NCBI RefSeq assembly: GCF_032108445.1
Contig: NZ_CP134876.1
Location: forward strand, 5,704,001-5,768,000
DNA: 64,000 bases
From: Micromonospora halotolerans
GTDB lineage: Bacteria > Actinomycetota > Actinomycetes > Mycobacteriales > Micromonosporaceae
Direction: 5' to 3'
Positions 7,893 to 15,790 of the stretch are shown one piece after another. A program made the position numbers and the translations under genes. Position 1 is the first letter of the stretch; every line of letters starts with the position of its first letter. The notes under the pieces are model-generated. The model was not told the origin of the DNA. It did no database searches and was given only the letters and a program-made list of their open reading frames with translations.

Positions 7893-9284
7893 ATGGCCGA
7901 TACGGTCGCCCCCGCCGTCGCCGAGCCCGCCCGCCCGGGCAGCACCCGCCGTGAACGCACCGGCTGGTACTTCTACGACTGGGCGAACTCCGCCTTCCAG
8001 ACCACCGTGATCACGGTGTTCCTCGGCCCGTTCCTCACCACCGTGACCGAGCTGGCCGCCGGCTGCGAGCTGGGCGCCGACAGCTGCGACGGCGCCGTGC
8101 ACCCGCTGGGCATCCGGGTCGCGGCGGGGTCCTTCTACCCGTACCTGATCTCGCTGTCGGTGTTCCTCACCGTGTTCGTGCTGCCGGTGGTCGGTGCGAT
8201 CGCCGACCGGTCCGCGCACAAGAAGCGGCTGCTCGCCCTCGCCGCGTTCACCGGCGCCGGCGCGACCATCGCGTTCGCCTTCGTCACCGGCGACCGCTAC
8301 CTACTCGGCGGGGCGCTGTTCCTGGTCGCGAACATCTCCTTCGGCGCCGCCGTGGTGGTCTACAACTCGTTCCTGCCGCAGCTCGGCGGCCCCGACGACC
8401 GCGACGCCATCTCCAGCCGCGGCTGGGCCATCGGCTACCTGGGCGGCGGCCTGCTGCTCGCGCTGAACCTGGTCGCGGTCACCCTGCTCAGCGAGGAGGG
8501 CAACCCGCAGCGCACCCTCGACCTGGCCCGCTGGTCGATCGTGTCCGCCGGCGTCTGGTGGGCGGCGTTCACGCTGCTGCCGCTGCGCTGGCTGCGGGAG
8601 CGTCCCACCGCCGCCACGCTGCACGGCGGCGGCAACGTGCTCACCGACGGGTTCCGGCAGCTCGGCCACACCCTGCGGGAGATCAAGACGTACCCGCTGA
8701 CACTGTTCTTCCTGCTGGCCTTCCTGGTCTTCAACGACGGCATCCAGACCGTCATCACCCTGGCCAGCCAGTACGGCACCGAGGAACTGAAGCTGGAGCA
8801 GAGCACCCTGATCGTGACGATCCTGCTGGTGCAGTTCCTGGCCTTCGGCGGCGCGCTCACGCTCGGCGCGCTGGCCCGGCGGATCGGCGCCTGGAAGACG
8901 GTCCTGCTGTCCCTGGTGCTCTGGACCGGCGTGATCATCGCGGCGTTCCGGCTGCCCGCCGAGGCGCCGGTGCCGTTCATGGTGCTCGGCGCGTGCATCG
9001 GCCTGGTGCTCGGCGGCAGCCAGGCGCTGAGCCGGTCGCTGTTCAGCCAGCTCATCCCCGCCGGCAAGGAGGGCGAGTACTACGGCTTCTACGAGATCAG
9101 CGACAAGGGCACCAGTTGGCTCGGGCCGCTCGCCTTCGGCCTGGTGTTCCAGCTCACCTCCTCCTACCGGGTGGGCCTGGTCTCGCTGCTGATCTTCTTC
9201 GTGGTCGGGTTCGCGCTGCTGGCCGCCGTGCCGATCCGCCGGGCCATCGTCGCCGCCGGCAACACCCCGCCCCGGGTGTTGTGA
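7893..9284 (+). CDS. MFS transporter, UMF1/Atg22-like
   Basis: This 463-residue membrane protein belongs to the UMF1 branch of the major facilitator superfamily. It begins with the characteristic GWYFYDWANSAFQTTVITVF stretch and has around twelve hydrophobic segments. The late segment GSQALSRSLFSQLIPAGKEG is also a family signature. Fungal relatives export amino acids from the vacuole; the bacterial substrate is unknown. It lies 15 nt after the phosphodiesterase gene and is followed by a small hairpin. Confidence 0.9.
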   Translation: MADTVAPAVAEPARPGSTRRERTGWYFYDWANSAFQTTVITVFLGPFLTTVTELAAGCELGADSCDGAVHPLGIRVAAGSFYPYLISLSVFLTVFVLPVVGAIADRSAHKKRLLALAAFTGAGATIAFAFVTGDRYLLGGALFLVANISFGAAVVVYNSFLPQLGGPDDRDAISSRGWAIGYLGGGLLLALNLVAVTLLSEEGNPQRTLDLARWSIVSAGVWWAAFTLLPLRWLRERPTAATLHGGGNVLTDGFRQLGHTLREIKTYPLTLFFLLAFLVFNDGIQTVITLASQYGTEELKLEQSTLIVTILLVQFLAFGGALTLGALARRIGAWKTVLLSLVLWTGVIIAAFRLPAEAPVPFMVLGACIGLVLGGSQALSRSLFSQLIPAGKEGEYYGFYEISDKGTSWLGPLAFGLVFQLTSSYRVGLVSLLIFFVVGFALLAAVPIRRAIVAAGNTPPRVL

Positions 9285-9289
9285 GCCTC

Positions 9290-9308
9290 GCCCGCGCCCT
9301 GCGCGGGC
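9290..9308. terminator. Hairpin after the UMF1-type MFS gene
   Basis: A 7-bp GC stem (GCCCGCG with CGCGGGC) with a 5-nt loop begins 5 nt after the stop codon. It is short and lacks a U-tract, so it may only attenuate. Confidence 0.45.
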
Positions 9309-9345
9309 AAGATCCTTCCGGGTCGATGGGCTAGGCTGCCCCGAC

Positions 9346-10065
9346 GTGACCGACGACGCCGCTGCCGCCCCGACCTGCCTGGCCCTCCCGCTTCCGGGCC
9401 CCGGCGACGACCGTGCCGGCGGCTGCGCCGCCGCCCGCGCCGTGAACGGCCGGCCGCTGCACGCCGCCGCGCTGAAGTTCTTCTGGGGTCCGATGGACTG
9501 CGGCAAGTCCACGATGGCCCTGCAGATGAACTACAACCACGCCCGGCAGGGCCGGCGCGGCCTGGTGACCACCCGCATCGACCGCTCGCTCGGCCCGCAG
9601 GTCACCACCCGCATCGGGCTGGCCCACTCCGCCGTCGAGGTGACCGACGAACTGGACCTGCGCGACCTGGTCCGCGACGCCTGGGCCGAGGGCGTCCGCG
9701 TCGACTACCTGATCTGCGACGAGGCGTCCTTCTACGACCTGGCCCACATCGAGCAGATGGCCGACCTGGTCGACAACTTCGACGTCGACGTGTACGCCTT
9801 CGGCCTGGCCACCGACTTCCGGTCCTGCCTGTTCCCCGCCGCGCAGCGGCTGTTCGAACTCGCCGACGAGGTGGCCCGCATCCAGGTCGAGGTGCTCTGC
9901 TGGTGCGGCCGCGAGGGGCGCCTCAACGCCCGGGTCGTCGAGGGCCGGGTGGTGCGCGAGGGCGAGCAGGTCGTCATCGGCGACACCGTGGATACCGCCG
10001 ACGTGCGCTACCAGGTGCTGTGCCGGCGCCACTACCGCTCCGGCGACCTCGGCCCGCGCGCCTGA
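9346..10065 (+). CDS. tdk: Thymidine kinase (type II, TK1-like)
   Basis: This enzyme phosphorylates thymidine in the salvage pathway. The P-loop GPMDCGKST, the TTDFRS segment and two zinc-binding clusters (LCWCGREG and LCRRHYRSG) are present. The catalytic strand reads ICDEASFYD: the glutamate is kept, but the glutamine of the usual DEAQF motif is replaced by serine. The GTG at 9346 gives 239 residues with an Ala/Pro-rich leader; GTG 9442 (VNGRPLHAAALKFFWG) would give about 207 residues and a more typical N-terminus, so the start is uncertain. It appears monocistronic. Confidence 0.88.
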   Translation: MTDDAAAAPTCLALPLPGPGDDRAGGCAAARAVNGRPLHAAALKFFWGPMDCGKSTMALQMNYNHARQGRRGLVTTRIDRSLGPQVTTRIGLAHSAVEVTDELDLRDLVRDAWAEGVRVDYLICDEASFYDLAHIEQMADLVDNFDVDVYAFGLATDFRSCLFPAAQRLFELADEVARIQVEVLCWCGREGRLNARVVEGRVVREGEQVVIGDTVDTADVRYQVLCRRHYRSGDLGPRA

Positions 10066-10286
10066 CGGGCGCGCGCCTCGGGCAGGCCGCGCCGGGCGAC
10101 CACCGGACCCGGTTCACCGTGCTGGTCGACGGAGAGGTGGCCTTCCGCCGGGAACTGGGGCTCGGGGACATCGCCGAGGTGGACGTGCCCGTCGCCGGCA
10201 AGCTCCGACTGGTGCTGAAGGTCGAGGGCGTCGGCCTCACGTCCTGCGACGACGCCGCGGTGTGGGTCGAACCGAGGCTGGGGTGA
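10066..10286 (+). pseudogene. Remnant of an NPCBM-like carbohydrate-binding domain
   Basis: Downstream of tdk a frame without a convincing start encodes about 70 residues resembling the C-terminal half of an NPCBM domain: RTRFTVLVDGEVAFRRELG, then KLRLVLKVEG and a final VWVEPRLG. The N-terminal half, including the usual GxG and tryptophan strands, is missing. A GTG at 10119 could start a 55-residue peptide, but no ribosome site is seen. I read it as a decayed 3' end of a larger secreted enzyme or kinase. Confidence 0.5.
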
Positions 10287-10292
10287 CCGAGG

Positions 10293-10754
10293 TCAGAACG
10301 GATCGCCGCAGACCCGCCACTTCCCGTCCTCCTGCACGATCGGCAGCTCCCGCTCCTCGCTGCCACCGCCGTCGCGGGTCAGCCGCACGGTCACCGTGCC
10401 GCGGGGCCGGCCGCCCCGGGTCTGCACCGCCACGTCGACGATCTCGTAGCCGCTGACCTGCGGCGGGGTGCGCACCCAACTGCCGAAGCCGACCTGGCTC
10501 CACTTCCCGCGGGCCTCCCGGCACAGCTTGTCGTACGCCTGGTCGGTGTCCCCGGCGGCGACCTCCCGGAAGAACGCCTCGGCGGTGTCCCGGACCGGGC
10601 CGTTGGCCTGCAGCACCACCTGCACGTTCCAGACGCCGAGCCCGGCCACCCCGACCAGGCAGGTGCCCAGCCCGAGGACGGCGACCAGCACACCGGCGCG
10701 TACCGGCCGGCGGCCGCGCCGGGCCGGCCGGCTCCCCGCCCGTTCCCTGCCCAT
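10293..10754 (-). CDS. Hypothetical membrane-anchored protein, DUF4878/Rv0361-like
   Basis: This 153-residue protein has a basic N-terminus, one transmembrane helix (about residues 20-45, VLVAVLGLGTCLVGVAGLGV) and an extracytoplasmic domain of about 100 residues. That domain starts with an 'aF..a...gD...Ay..lC' pattern (AEAFFREVAAGDTDQAYDKL) and ends DGKWRVCGDPF, the cone-shaped NTF2-like fold typical of DUF4878-type proteins. Two cysteines (KLC and RVC) could form a disulphide. Function unknown. GTG codons at 10757 and 10760 are alternative starts. Confidence 0.65.
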   Translation of the reverse strand: MGRERAGSRPARRGRRPVRAGVLVAVLGLGTCLVGVAGLGVWNVQVVLQANGPVRDTAEAFFREVAAGDTDQAYDKLCREARGKWSQVGFGSWVRTPPQVSGYEIVDVAVQTRGGRPRGTVTVRLTRDGGGSEERELPIVQEDGKWRVCGDPF

Positions 10755-10882
10755 CACCACCGACGGTAAAGACTGGCGGGCCGGCCCGCAGGAAGTTGTG
10801 GCCGCCCGGCCCGACGGGCTTGCCGGCGATCCGCCGGACGAACCTGACAGAAGATGGCAGGTACCTCCGGCAGACTGCCGGC

Positions 10883-11254
10883 ATGACAGAGCACGCCGAC
10901 CTCGCGATGGTCAACCTCGACAGCTCCGACCCGGCCGCCCACGCCGCTTTCTACTCCCGCGCCCTCGGCTGGGAGGTCACCCACAGCCAGGCCGAATACG
11001 CCATGATCAGCAAGGACGGGACCTCGATCGGCTTCGGCCTGGTGCCCGGGTACGCGCCGCCGGCCTGGCCGGACGAGACGGCCGGCAAGCGCTACCACCT
11101 CGACCTCCACGTCGACGACGTGGCCCTGGCCGAGAAGGACCTCGTGGCGGCCGGCGCGACCCGGCCGGAGTTCCAGCCCGGGGGCGAGCGGTGGACCGTG
11201 CTGCTCGACCCGATCGGCCAGCCGTTCTGCCTCTGCCCCCGACCGCAGGGCTGA
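10883..11254 (+). CDS. VOC family protein
   Basis: This 123-residue single VOC module resembles glyoxalase-like proteins of actinomycetes: LAMVNLDSSDPAAHAAFYSR at the first betaalphabetabetabeta unit and YHLDLHVDDVALAEKDLVAA at the second, ending in WTVLLDPIGQPFCLCP. The metal-ligand pattern is incomplete, so catalytic activity is uncertain. It ends opposite the NmrA-type gene across a shared terminator. No operon partner. Confidence 0.75.
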   Translation: MTEHADLAMVNLDSSDPAAHAAFYSRALGWEVTHSQAEYAMISKDGTSIGFGLVPGYAPPAWPDETAGKRYHLDLHVDDVALAEKDLVAAGATRPEFQPGGERWTVLLDPIGQPFCLCPRPQG

Positions 11255-11264
11255 CCACCCCCGC

Positions 11265-11293
11265 CGGCCCGCCGGGGGTTGCCCGGCGGGCCG
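11265..11293. terminator. Bidirectional hairpin terminator
   Basis: A perfect 12-bp stem (11265-11276 with 11282-11293) with a 5-nt GGTTG loop separates the convergent VOC and NmrA-like genes and reaches the last codon region of the latter. Confidence 0.75.
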
Positions 11294-12121
11294 TCAGCGG
11301 AAGGCGGCGACGTGCCGCGCCGCCCAGTCGGCGAAGCCCCGCGGCGCCCGGCCGAGCAGCTCCGCGACGTCCGGGCTGACCCGCTGCTCGGCCGGTGACG
11401 GCGTGCCCAGGATGCCCAGGGTCGCCGCCACCACCGGCTCCGGCATGAACGCCAACAGCTGCTCCCGCGCCTCCTGCGGGGTCTGCTCGACGAACCGGAC
11501 CGGCTCGCCGAGCGCCGCCGCGAGCGCCGCCGCCCGCTCCCGGGGCGAGACCGCCGCCGGCCCGGTCAGCTCGTACGTGCCGCCCGCGTGGCCGCCGTCG
11601 CGCAGCGCGAGGGCTGCCACCTCGGCGATGTCGGCCGGGTCGACGCTCGGCAGCGCCACGTCGCCGAAGGGCGCGTGCACGACCCGCCCGGAGCGCACCC
11701 CGGGCGCCCAGGCGAGGGCGTTGGAGTGGAAGCCGGCCGGCCGCAGCACGGTCCACTCCAGCCCGGACGCGCGGACCGCCTCCTCCTGCCCCGGAGGATG
11801 CCGCTTCGTCGCGACGCCCTGCGACGACAGCAGGACCACCCGGCGTACGCCGGCGTGCCGCGCGGTGTCGAGGATGGCGCCCGGGTCCGCGCCACCGGCG
11901 AGCTGCTCGCCGGTGAACAGCAGGAACAGCGCCTGGGCGCCGTCGAACGCCGCCTTCCGCCCGGTCGGGTCGGCCAGGTCGGCGCGGACCGCCTGTACGC
12001 CCGGTGGCAGGTCGGTCGCCGAGACGCCCCGGGACACGGCCGTCACCGGCTCACCCGCCCCGGCCAGCGCCCGCACCAGCGGCCGTCCGACGTTCCCCGT
12101 CGCGCCGGTAACCACGATCAT
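11294..12121 (-). CDS. NmrA-like NAD(P)-binding protein
   Basis: This 275-residue atypical SDR has the N-terminal dinucleotide motif TGATGNVG (residues 5-12) and no YxxxK catalytic pair, as in NmrA/HSCARG and QorB-type proteins. Members sense or reduce with NADPH or act as quinone reductases. The segments SSQGVATKRHPPGQEEAV and LRPAGFHSNALAW fit this group. The ATG is preceded by GAGAGGGG. It is transcribed divergently from an HxlR regulator that probably controls it, an arrangement seen with quinone/disulphide-stress genes. Confidence 0.85.
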   Translation of the reverse strand: MIVVTGATGNVGRPLVRALAGAGEPVTAVSRGVSATDLPPGVQAVRADLADPTGRKAAFDGAQALFLLFTGEQLAGGADPGAILDTARHAGVRRVVLLSSQGVATKRHPPGQEEAVRASGLEWTVLRPAGFHSNALAWAPGVRSGRVVHAPFGDVALPSVDPADIAEVAALALRDGGHAGGTYELTGPAAVSPRERAAALAAALGEPVRFVEQTPQEAREQLLAFMPEPVVAATLGILGTPSPAEQRVSPDVAELLGRAPRGFADWAARHVAAFR

Positions 12122-12169
12122 GAGGTGCCCCTCTCGGTGTGTGATGTGAACACCGAGCACGTTAATCTC

Positions 12170-12195
12170 CTGCGTATAGTAGGTACCTAGAGGAA
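12170..12195. promoter_or_regulatory. Putative HxlR operator in the NmrA/HxlR divergent promoter
   Basis: The 10-bp perfect palindrome TAGGTACCTA (12180-12189) lies in an AT-richer 96-bp intergenic region flanked by TATAGTA. Its form resembles GTAC-centred sites bound by HxlR/MarR-like quinone sensors. Binding by the adjacent regulator is inferred from position. Confidence 0.55.
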
Positions 12196-12217
12196 AGTAA
12201 CGGCTGCGGGAGGAATT

Positions 12218-12622
12218 GTGAGCAGCAGCACCACCTGGCAGCCCCGGACCGGCGGTGACCCGGAGCAGGCCTGCCCGATCGCCCCGGTGGTCGACCTCGT
12301 GTTCAGCCGCTGGACCACGCCGATCCTCTGGGCCCTGCACGAATACGGCCGGCAGCGTTTCGTCGAGCTGGAACGGCGGCTCGTCACCATCACCCCGAAG
12401 GTGCTCACCCAGCGGCTGCGGCAACTCGAACGCGACGGCCTCGTGCGGCGCACCTACCACGCCGAGGTCCCACCCCGGGTGGAATACGAGATCACCGAGT
12501 TGGGGAGCAGTCTGGCCCCGCTCTTCGCCCACCTGGCGCAGTGGTCGGCCGGGCACCTCGATCGGGTCGAGCAGGCCCGTCAGGACTACGACGCCCGCCA
12601 GCGGCCGTCGCGCGGGCGCTGA
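12218..12622 (+). CDS. HxlR family transcriptional regulator
   Basis: This 134-residue winged-helix protein has the HxlR hallmark: a cysteine just before the domain (QACPIAPVVDLV), then WTTPILWALHEYGRQRFVEL, the recognition region ITPKVLTQRLRQLERDGLV and wing RRTYHAEVPPRVEYEIT. The single N-terminal Cys24 is the position used for redox or electrophile sensing in several relatives. The GTG start has GGGAGGA 4 nt upstream. It probably represses the divergent NmrA-like gene. Confidence 0.88.
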   Translation: MSSSTTWQPRTGGDPEQACPIAPVVDLVFSRWTTPILWALHEYGRQRFVELERRLVTITPKVLTQRLRQLERDGLVRRTYHAEVPPRVEYEITELGSSLAPLFAHLAQWSAGHLDRVEQARQDYDARQRPSRGR

Positions 12623-12626
12623 ACGG

Positions 12627-13472
12627 TCAGCGCAGGGGACCCCGGGCGACCGCCGCGCGCATGCCGGCCGGATCGCCGGCCGGGACGTACTCCAGCCACC
12701 ACGTCGCGCCGGCCGCGGCCAGCTCCGCCAGGTAGGCCCGCTCGGCACGCTCGTCGGGTCGCCGCCGCCGGCCACCGATCGCCACGTCGAACGGCTGGCC
12801 GTCGGCGCGGGTCGCCGGCAGCGCCGCCACCAGGTCGCGCACCTCGTCGGCAGTGACGTCGGACCAGCCGGCCGTGTCGGTCACCTTGTAGGGCACGATG
12901 CCGTCCGCGCGAGCGGCCCGCCGCAGCACGGCCCCGGCCTGCAGGCTGCCACCGACCCAGACCGGCACCCGGGGCGACTGCACGGGCGCGGGCCGCAGCG
13001 CCACCCCGTCGGCCCGGTAGTGGGCGCCCCGATGCGTGACCCGCTCGCCGCCGAGCAGCCCGACCAGCAGGTCGAGGCCCTCGTCGAGCATCGCGGCGCG
13101 GGTCTTCACGTCAGTCGGCTCGCCGAACGCGGCGAGCCCCCGGTCGGCCGGGTCACCGACACCCACCGCGACCCCGGCCCGCCCCCCGGAGAGGTGGTCG
13201 AGGGTGAGCACCTCGCGGGCCAGCTTGGCCGGGCGGCGCCGGGGCAGCGCGGTCACCGTGGTGCCCAGCCGGACCCGGTCGGTGCGGCCGGCCACCGCCG
13301 CCAGCACCAGCCAGGGATCCCAGGTCGGCGGGTCGTCCCCGGCGTGGTGGATGAGGTAGTCCTCCAGGAACACCCCGTCCCAGCCGGCCCGCTCGGCCAG
13401 CTCGCCGAGCGCGACCAGGTCGGACACCGTCACCGAGGCGCCTCCGCAGGAGATCTCCAGCCCGTGCCGCAT
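12627..13472 (-). CDS. LLM-class F420/FMN-dependent oxidoreductase
   Basis: This 281-residue luciferase-like monooxygenase-family TIM barrel shows the family segments LGELAERAGWDGVFLEDYL, RLGTTVTALPRRRPAKLARE and LDHLSGGRAGVAVGVG, plus VPVWVGGSLQAGAVLRRAAR near the phosphate site. In actinomycetes many such proteins use F420, but the cofactor cannot be decided here. It is last in a possible three-gene group (TetR, VOC, LLM) with a 29-nt gap to the VOC gene. Substrate unknown. Confidence 0.85.
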   Translation of the reverse strand: MRHGLEISCGGASVTVSDLVALGELAERAGWDGVFLEDYLIHHAGDDPPTWDPWLVLAAVAGRTDRVRLGTTVTALPRRRPAKLAREVLTLDHLSGGRAGVAVGVGDPADRGLAAFGEPTDVKTRAAMLDEGLDLLVGLLGGERVTHRGAHYRADGVALRPAPVQSPRVPVWVGGSLQAGAVLRRAARADGIVPYKVTDTAGWSDVTADEVRDLVAALPATRADGQPFDVAIGGRRRRPDERAERAYLAELAAAGATWWLEYVPAGDPAGMRAAVARGPLR

Positions 13473-13501
13473 CCCGGCACCCTATGGCCGGGGTACGACG
13501 G

Positions 13502-13876
13502 TCAGGCCGGCGACATCACCTCGAAGAGGTTGCCCGCCTCGTCGCGGAAGAACAGTCCCCGAGCGCACAGCGGATGGTCGGTACGCCCGTTGTCCGGCTC
13601 CCCCGGCTCGCTGCCGTAGGGCACGCCCGCGGCGCGCAGCCGGGCCAGGATCGCGTCGAAGGTGGCCGGGTCGACGTCGAAGGCCAGGTGGTGCCCCTCC
13701 GGTGCGGGCACGCTCATGAAGTCCAGGGTGAGCTGATCGTTGACCCGGACCGGGGCGAAGCGGCCGTGCCGACCCGCGGGCGGCACCACCGGCAGACCCA
13801 TCACGTCGGCGAAGAGCCGGGCGGCGGCGTGGTGGTCGCGGGCCGGGACGATGGTGTGGTTGAGGGTGACGGTCAT
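13502..13876 (-). CDS. VOC family protein
   Basis: This 124-residue VOC protein begins TVTLNHTIVPARDHHAAARL with the likely metal-ligand His in the first strand, has GHHLAFDVDPATFDAILARL in the second module and ends GLFFRDEAGNLFEVM, providing the C-terminal Glu. All three ligand positions seem intact, unlike in the other two VOC proteins here. Its ATG overlaps the TetR stop (ATGA), so the two are translationally coupled and presumably co-regulated by that TetR. Confidence 0.82.
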   Translation of the reverse strand: MTVTLNHTIVPARDHHAAARLFADVMGLPVVPPAGRHGRFAPVRVNDQLTLDFMSVPAPEGHHLAFDVDPATFDAILARLRAAGVPYGSEPGEPDNGRTDHPLCARGLFFRDEAGNLFEVMSPA

Positions 13877-14616
13877 CGACTCTCCTCGGCAGCGGCCGGC
13901 GCGAGCGCGCCGTGCAGGAACAGGTCGACCAGCTCGGTCGGGGTGGGCCGGTCGTCCGCCAGTGGCGGGCGGCCGGGCAGCAGGACAGCGAGGAACAGGG
14001 CGGCCAGCCGGTCGGCCGGCAGCCGCAGCCGATCCCCTTCCGGGGCGAACAGGGCCGCGACCGCCGCCCGGGTGGCGGCCGCCGACTCCTGACGGGCGGA
14101 GCCGTCGAGTGGCCGATGGTCACCGGTCGTGGCCCGGCGGCTCGCGGCGGCGCTGTCGGGCGGCGGCTGGTCCTCGGTCGTGGCCCGGCGGCTCCCGGCG
14201 GTGCTGTCGGGCGGCGGCTGGTCCCCGGTCGTGGCCCGGCGGCCCCGGCCGGGGCGGCCGGCGGTGTGGGCGACGGCGAGCACCGCGCCGAGCCGGTCCA
14301 GGTGGGCCAGCAGCGCCGTGGCGGCGGCGGTGAGCCGGTCGGCCAGCGGCTGGTCCAGCGGGATCGCGGCCAGCTCGGCGAGCGCGGTGTCGGGGCGCAA
14401 CGCCTCGGCGACGGCGGCGTCGAGCAGGGTGTCCTTGTCGGGGAAGGCACGGAAGACGGTCGCCTCGCCGATGCCGGCGGCGCGGGCCACCTGCGCGGTG
14501 GTGACCGCCGCCCCGTGCGTGGCGAGCAGCGGCAGCGCGGCCCGCACGATCATGGCCCGGCGCTCGTCGGGGCTCATGCCGGGGGCGCGGCGCCGGAGGG
14601 GCTGTGAATCGGTCAT
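13873..14616 (-). CDS. TetR family regulator with internal tandem repeats
   Basis: The N-terminal DNA-binding domain is typical: RRAMIVRAALPLLATHGAAV then TTAQVARAAGIGEATVFRAF. The ligand domain (from about residue 75) is interrupted by three copies of a 17-residue unit (RRATTxDQPPPDSxAxS, third copy diverged), after which normal helices resume (TRAAVAALFAPEGDRLRL to the C-terminus). The insert is Pro/Ser/Thr-rich and likely a flexible loop. ATG 14616 is preferred; ATG 14628 would add four residues inside a palindrome. The stop overlaps the VOC start. Confidence 0.85.
   Translation of the reverse strand: MTDSQPLRRRAPGMSPDERRAMIVRAALPLLATHGAAVTTAQVARAAGIGEATVFRAFPDKDTLLDAAVAEALRPDTALAELAAIPLDQPLADRLTAAATALLAHLDRLGAVLAVAHTAGRPGRGRRATTGDQPPPDSTAGSRRATTEDQPPPDSAAASRRATTGDHRPLDGSARQESAAATRAAVAALFAPEGDRLRLPADRLAALFLAVLLPGRPPLADDRPTPTELVDLFLHGALAPAAAEESR
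14091..14250 (-). repeat. Three tandem 51-bp units inside the TetR gene
   Basis: The string GGTCGTGGCCCGGCGG recurs at 14125, 14176 and, at the diverged end, 14227, an exact 51-nt (17-codon) period that keeps the reading frame. Copies differ at only a few bases, indicating recent expansion. Outer limits are approximate. Confidence 0.85.
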
Positions 14617-14648
14617 GCCGGACGGCATGCGGAGTGAGTACTCACTCC
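14614..14648. promoter_or_regulatory. TetR autoregulatory operator(s)
   Basis: Two adjacent dyads precede the TetR gene: CATGCCG-GA-CGGCATG (14614-14629), overlapping its start codon, and the perfect 18-bp palindrome GGAGTGAGTACTCACTCC (14631-14648). The second has the form of classic TetR-family operators. Position suggests autorepression of the TetR-VOC transcript. Confidence 0.75.
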
Positions 14649-14657
14649 GTCAAGCGG

Positions 14658-15650
14658 CTATCCGCGCCGCCGGGCGCGGGCCGCCCAGATCGCGTACGCC
14701 GGGTCACGGTCCAGGTTGTGCCGGTCCCGGTCGTAGCGGCGGGTGGTGCGCGGGTCGGCATGCCCCATGGCGTCCTGCACGTCCTCCAGCGGCACCCCCT
14801 CGGCGCGGGCCGTCGTGGCGAACGCGTGCCGCAACGAGTGCGGGGACAGCTTCGCCCAGGCGGGGATCCCGGCGGCCTGGGCGAGCCGGCGCACCAGCCG
14901 GAACACCGCGTGCCGGTCCAGCCGCCCGCCGGTCGCGGTGGCCAGCAGCGGACCGGTCAGCTCCGGCACGCTCACCCCCTCGGCCGCGGCACGCGCCGCC
15001 AGGTAGGCGTCGATGGCGTACGCGGTGCCGGGGGTGAGCGCGCGGCGGCGGACCTTGCCGCCCTTGCCGACGAACCGGACGCTGCGGTGCCCGCGCTCGG
15101 CGCCCAGGTCGGCGAGGTCCAGCGAGACCAGCTCGCCGACCCGTAGCCCCAGGTCGGCCAGGAGCGCGACGGCGGCCCGGTTGCGGGCGGCCGTCGGACC
15201 CGTGTCCGCGTCGGCGGCGGCCAGCAGCGCGTCGACCTCGTCCGGGGTGAGCCCGATCGTGGCCGAGTGGTCCCGGTCGACCCGGGGGCGGTCCGCGGCG
15301 GCGACCGGGTTGGCCTCCAGGGCGCGCAGCTTGACCAGGAAGTCGTACCAGCTCGACAGGGCCGACAGGCGGCGGGCCACGGTGGCCGGGGTGAGCGGCC
15401 GCCCGCCCCGCCCGCGCGGCGTGGACTCCAGCTCCCGCCCGTAGGCGTTGACGTCGAGGAAGCTGGCCCGCAGCGGGTCGAGGCCCCGGCCGGCGCACCA
15501 GGTCAGCCAGCCGGCGACGTCCCGCCGGTACGCGTCGCGGGTGTGCTCGGACAGCCGCCGGTTGCGCAGCCACGCCTCGGTGAAATCGGTCGGCCCGCCG
15601 CCCAGGGCGGCGGGGGTCGACCCGCGGGGCAGCACCTCGGGACGCAGCAT
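14658..15650 (-). CDS. Tyrosine recombinase (XerC/XerD-like integrase)
   Basis: This 330-residue tyrosine recombinase has an N-terminal SAM-like core-binding domain (FTEAWLRNRRLSEHTRDAYR) and a full catalytic set: Arg in LGLRVGELVSL, a Lys in VGKGGKVRR, HSLRHAFAT (H-x-x-R), GHADPRTT and the nucleophile in TTRRYDRDR. It cuts and rejoins DNA through a 3'-phosphotyrosine. No excisionase, phage gene or att-like repeat is evident nearby, so it may be a stand-alone integrase-like gene rather than an active element. ATG 15650 fits the family N-terminus; upstream in-frame codons run into the divergent WYL promoter. Confidence 0.88.
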   Translation of the reverse strand: MLRPEVLPRGSTPAALGGGPTDFTEAWLRNRRLSEHTRDAYRRDVAGWLTWCAGRGLDPLRASFLDVNAYGRELESTPRGRGGRPLTPATVARRLSALSSWYDFLVKLRALEANPVAAADRPRVDRDHSATIGLTPDEVDALLAAADADTGPTAARNRAAVALLADLGLRVGELVSLDLADLGAERGHRSVRFVGKGGKVRRRALTPGTAYAIDAYLAARAAAEGVSVPELTGPLLATATGGRLDRHAVFRLVRRLAQAAGIPAWAKLSPHSLRHAFATTARAEGVPLEDVQDAMGHADPRTTRRYDRDRHNLDRDPAYAIWAARARRRG

Positions 15651-15790
15651 GTGAGAAAGGCTCTCAGCCCGCCGGGCGATTCGCGACGAGGCGCGCCCGA
15701 CGATCTCCCGCCGCCTCCACCGGCGGCCCCGTCCGCGCGACGGTCCGGCCGGCGCGCCGGGATTCCTCCGGAGCGGGATACCGTCACGGC

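Noticed and set aside
14091..14250. CRISPR-like spaced repeats
   Set aside because: Units are directly adjacent, keep the reading frame and have no spacers.
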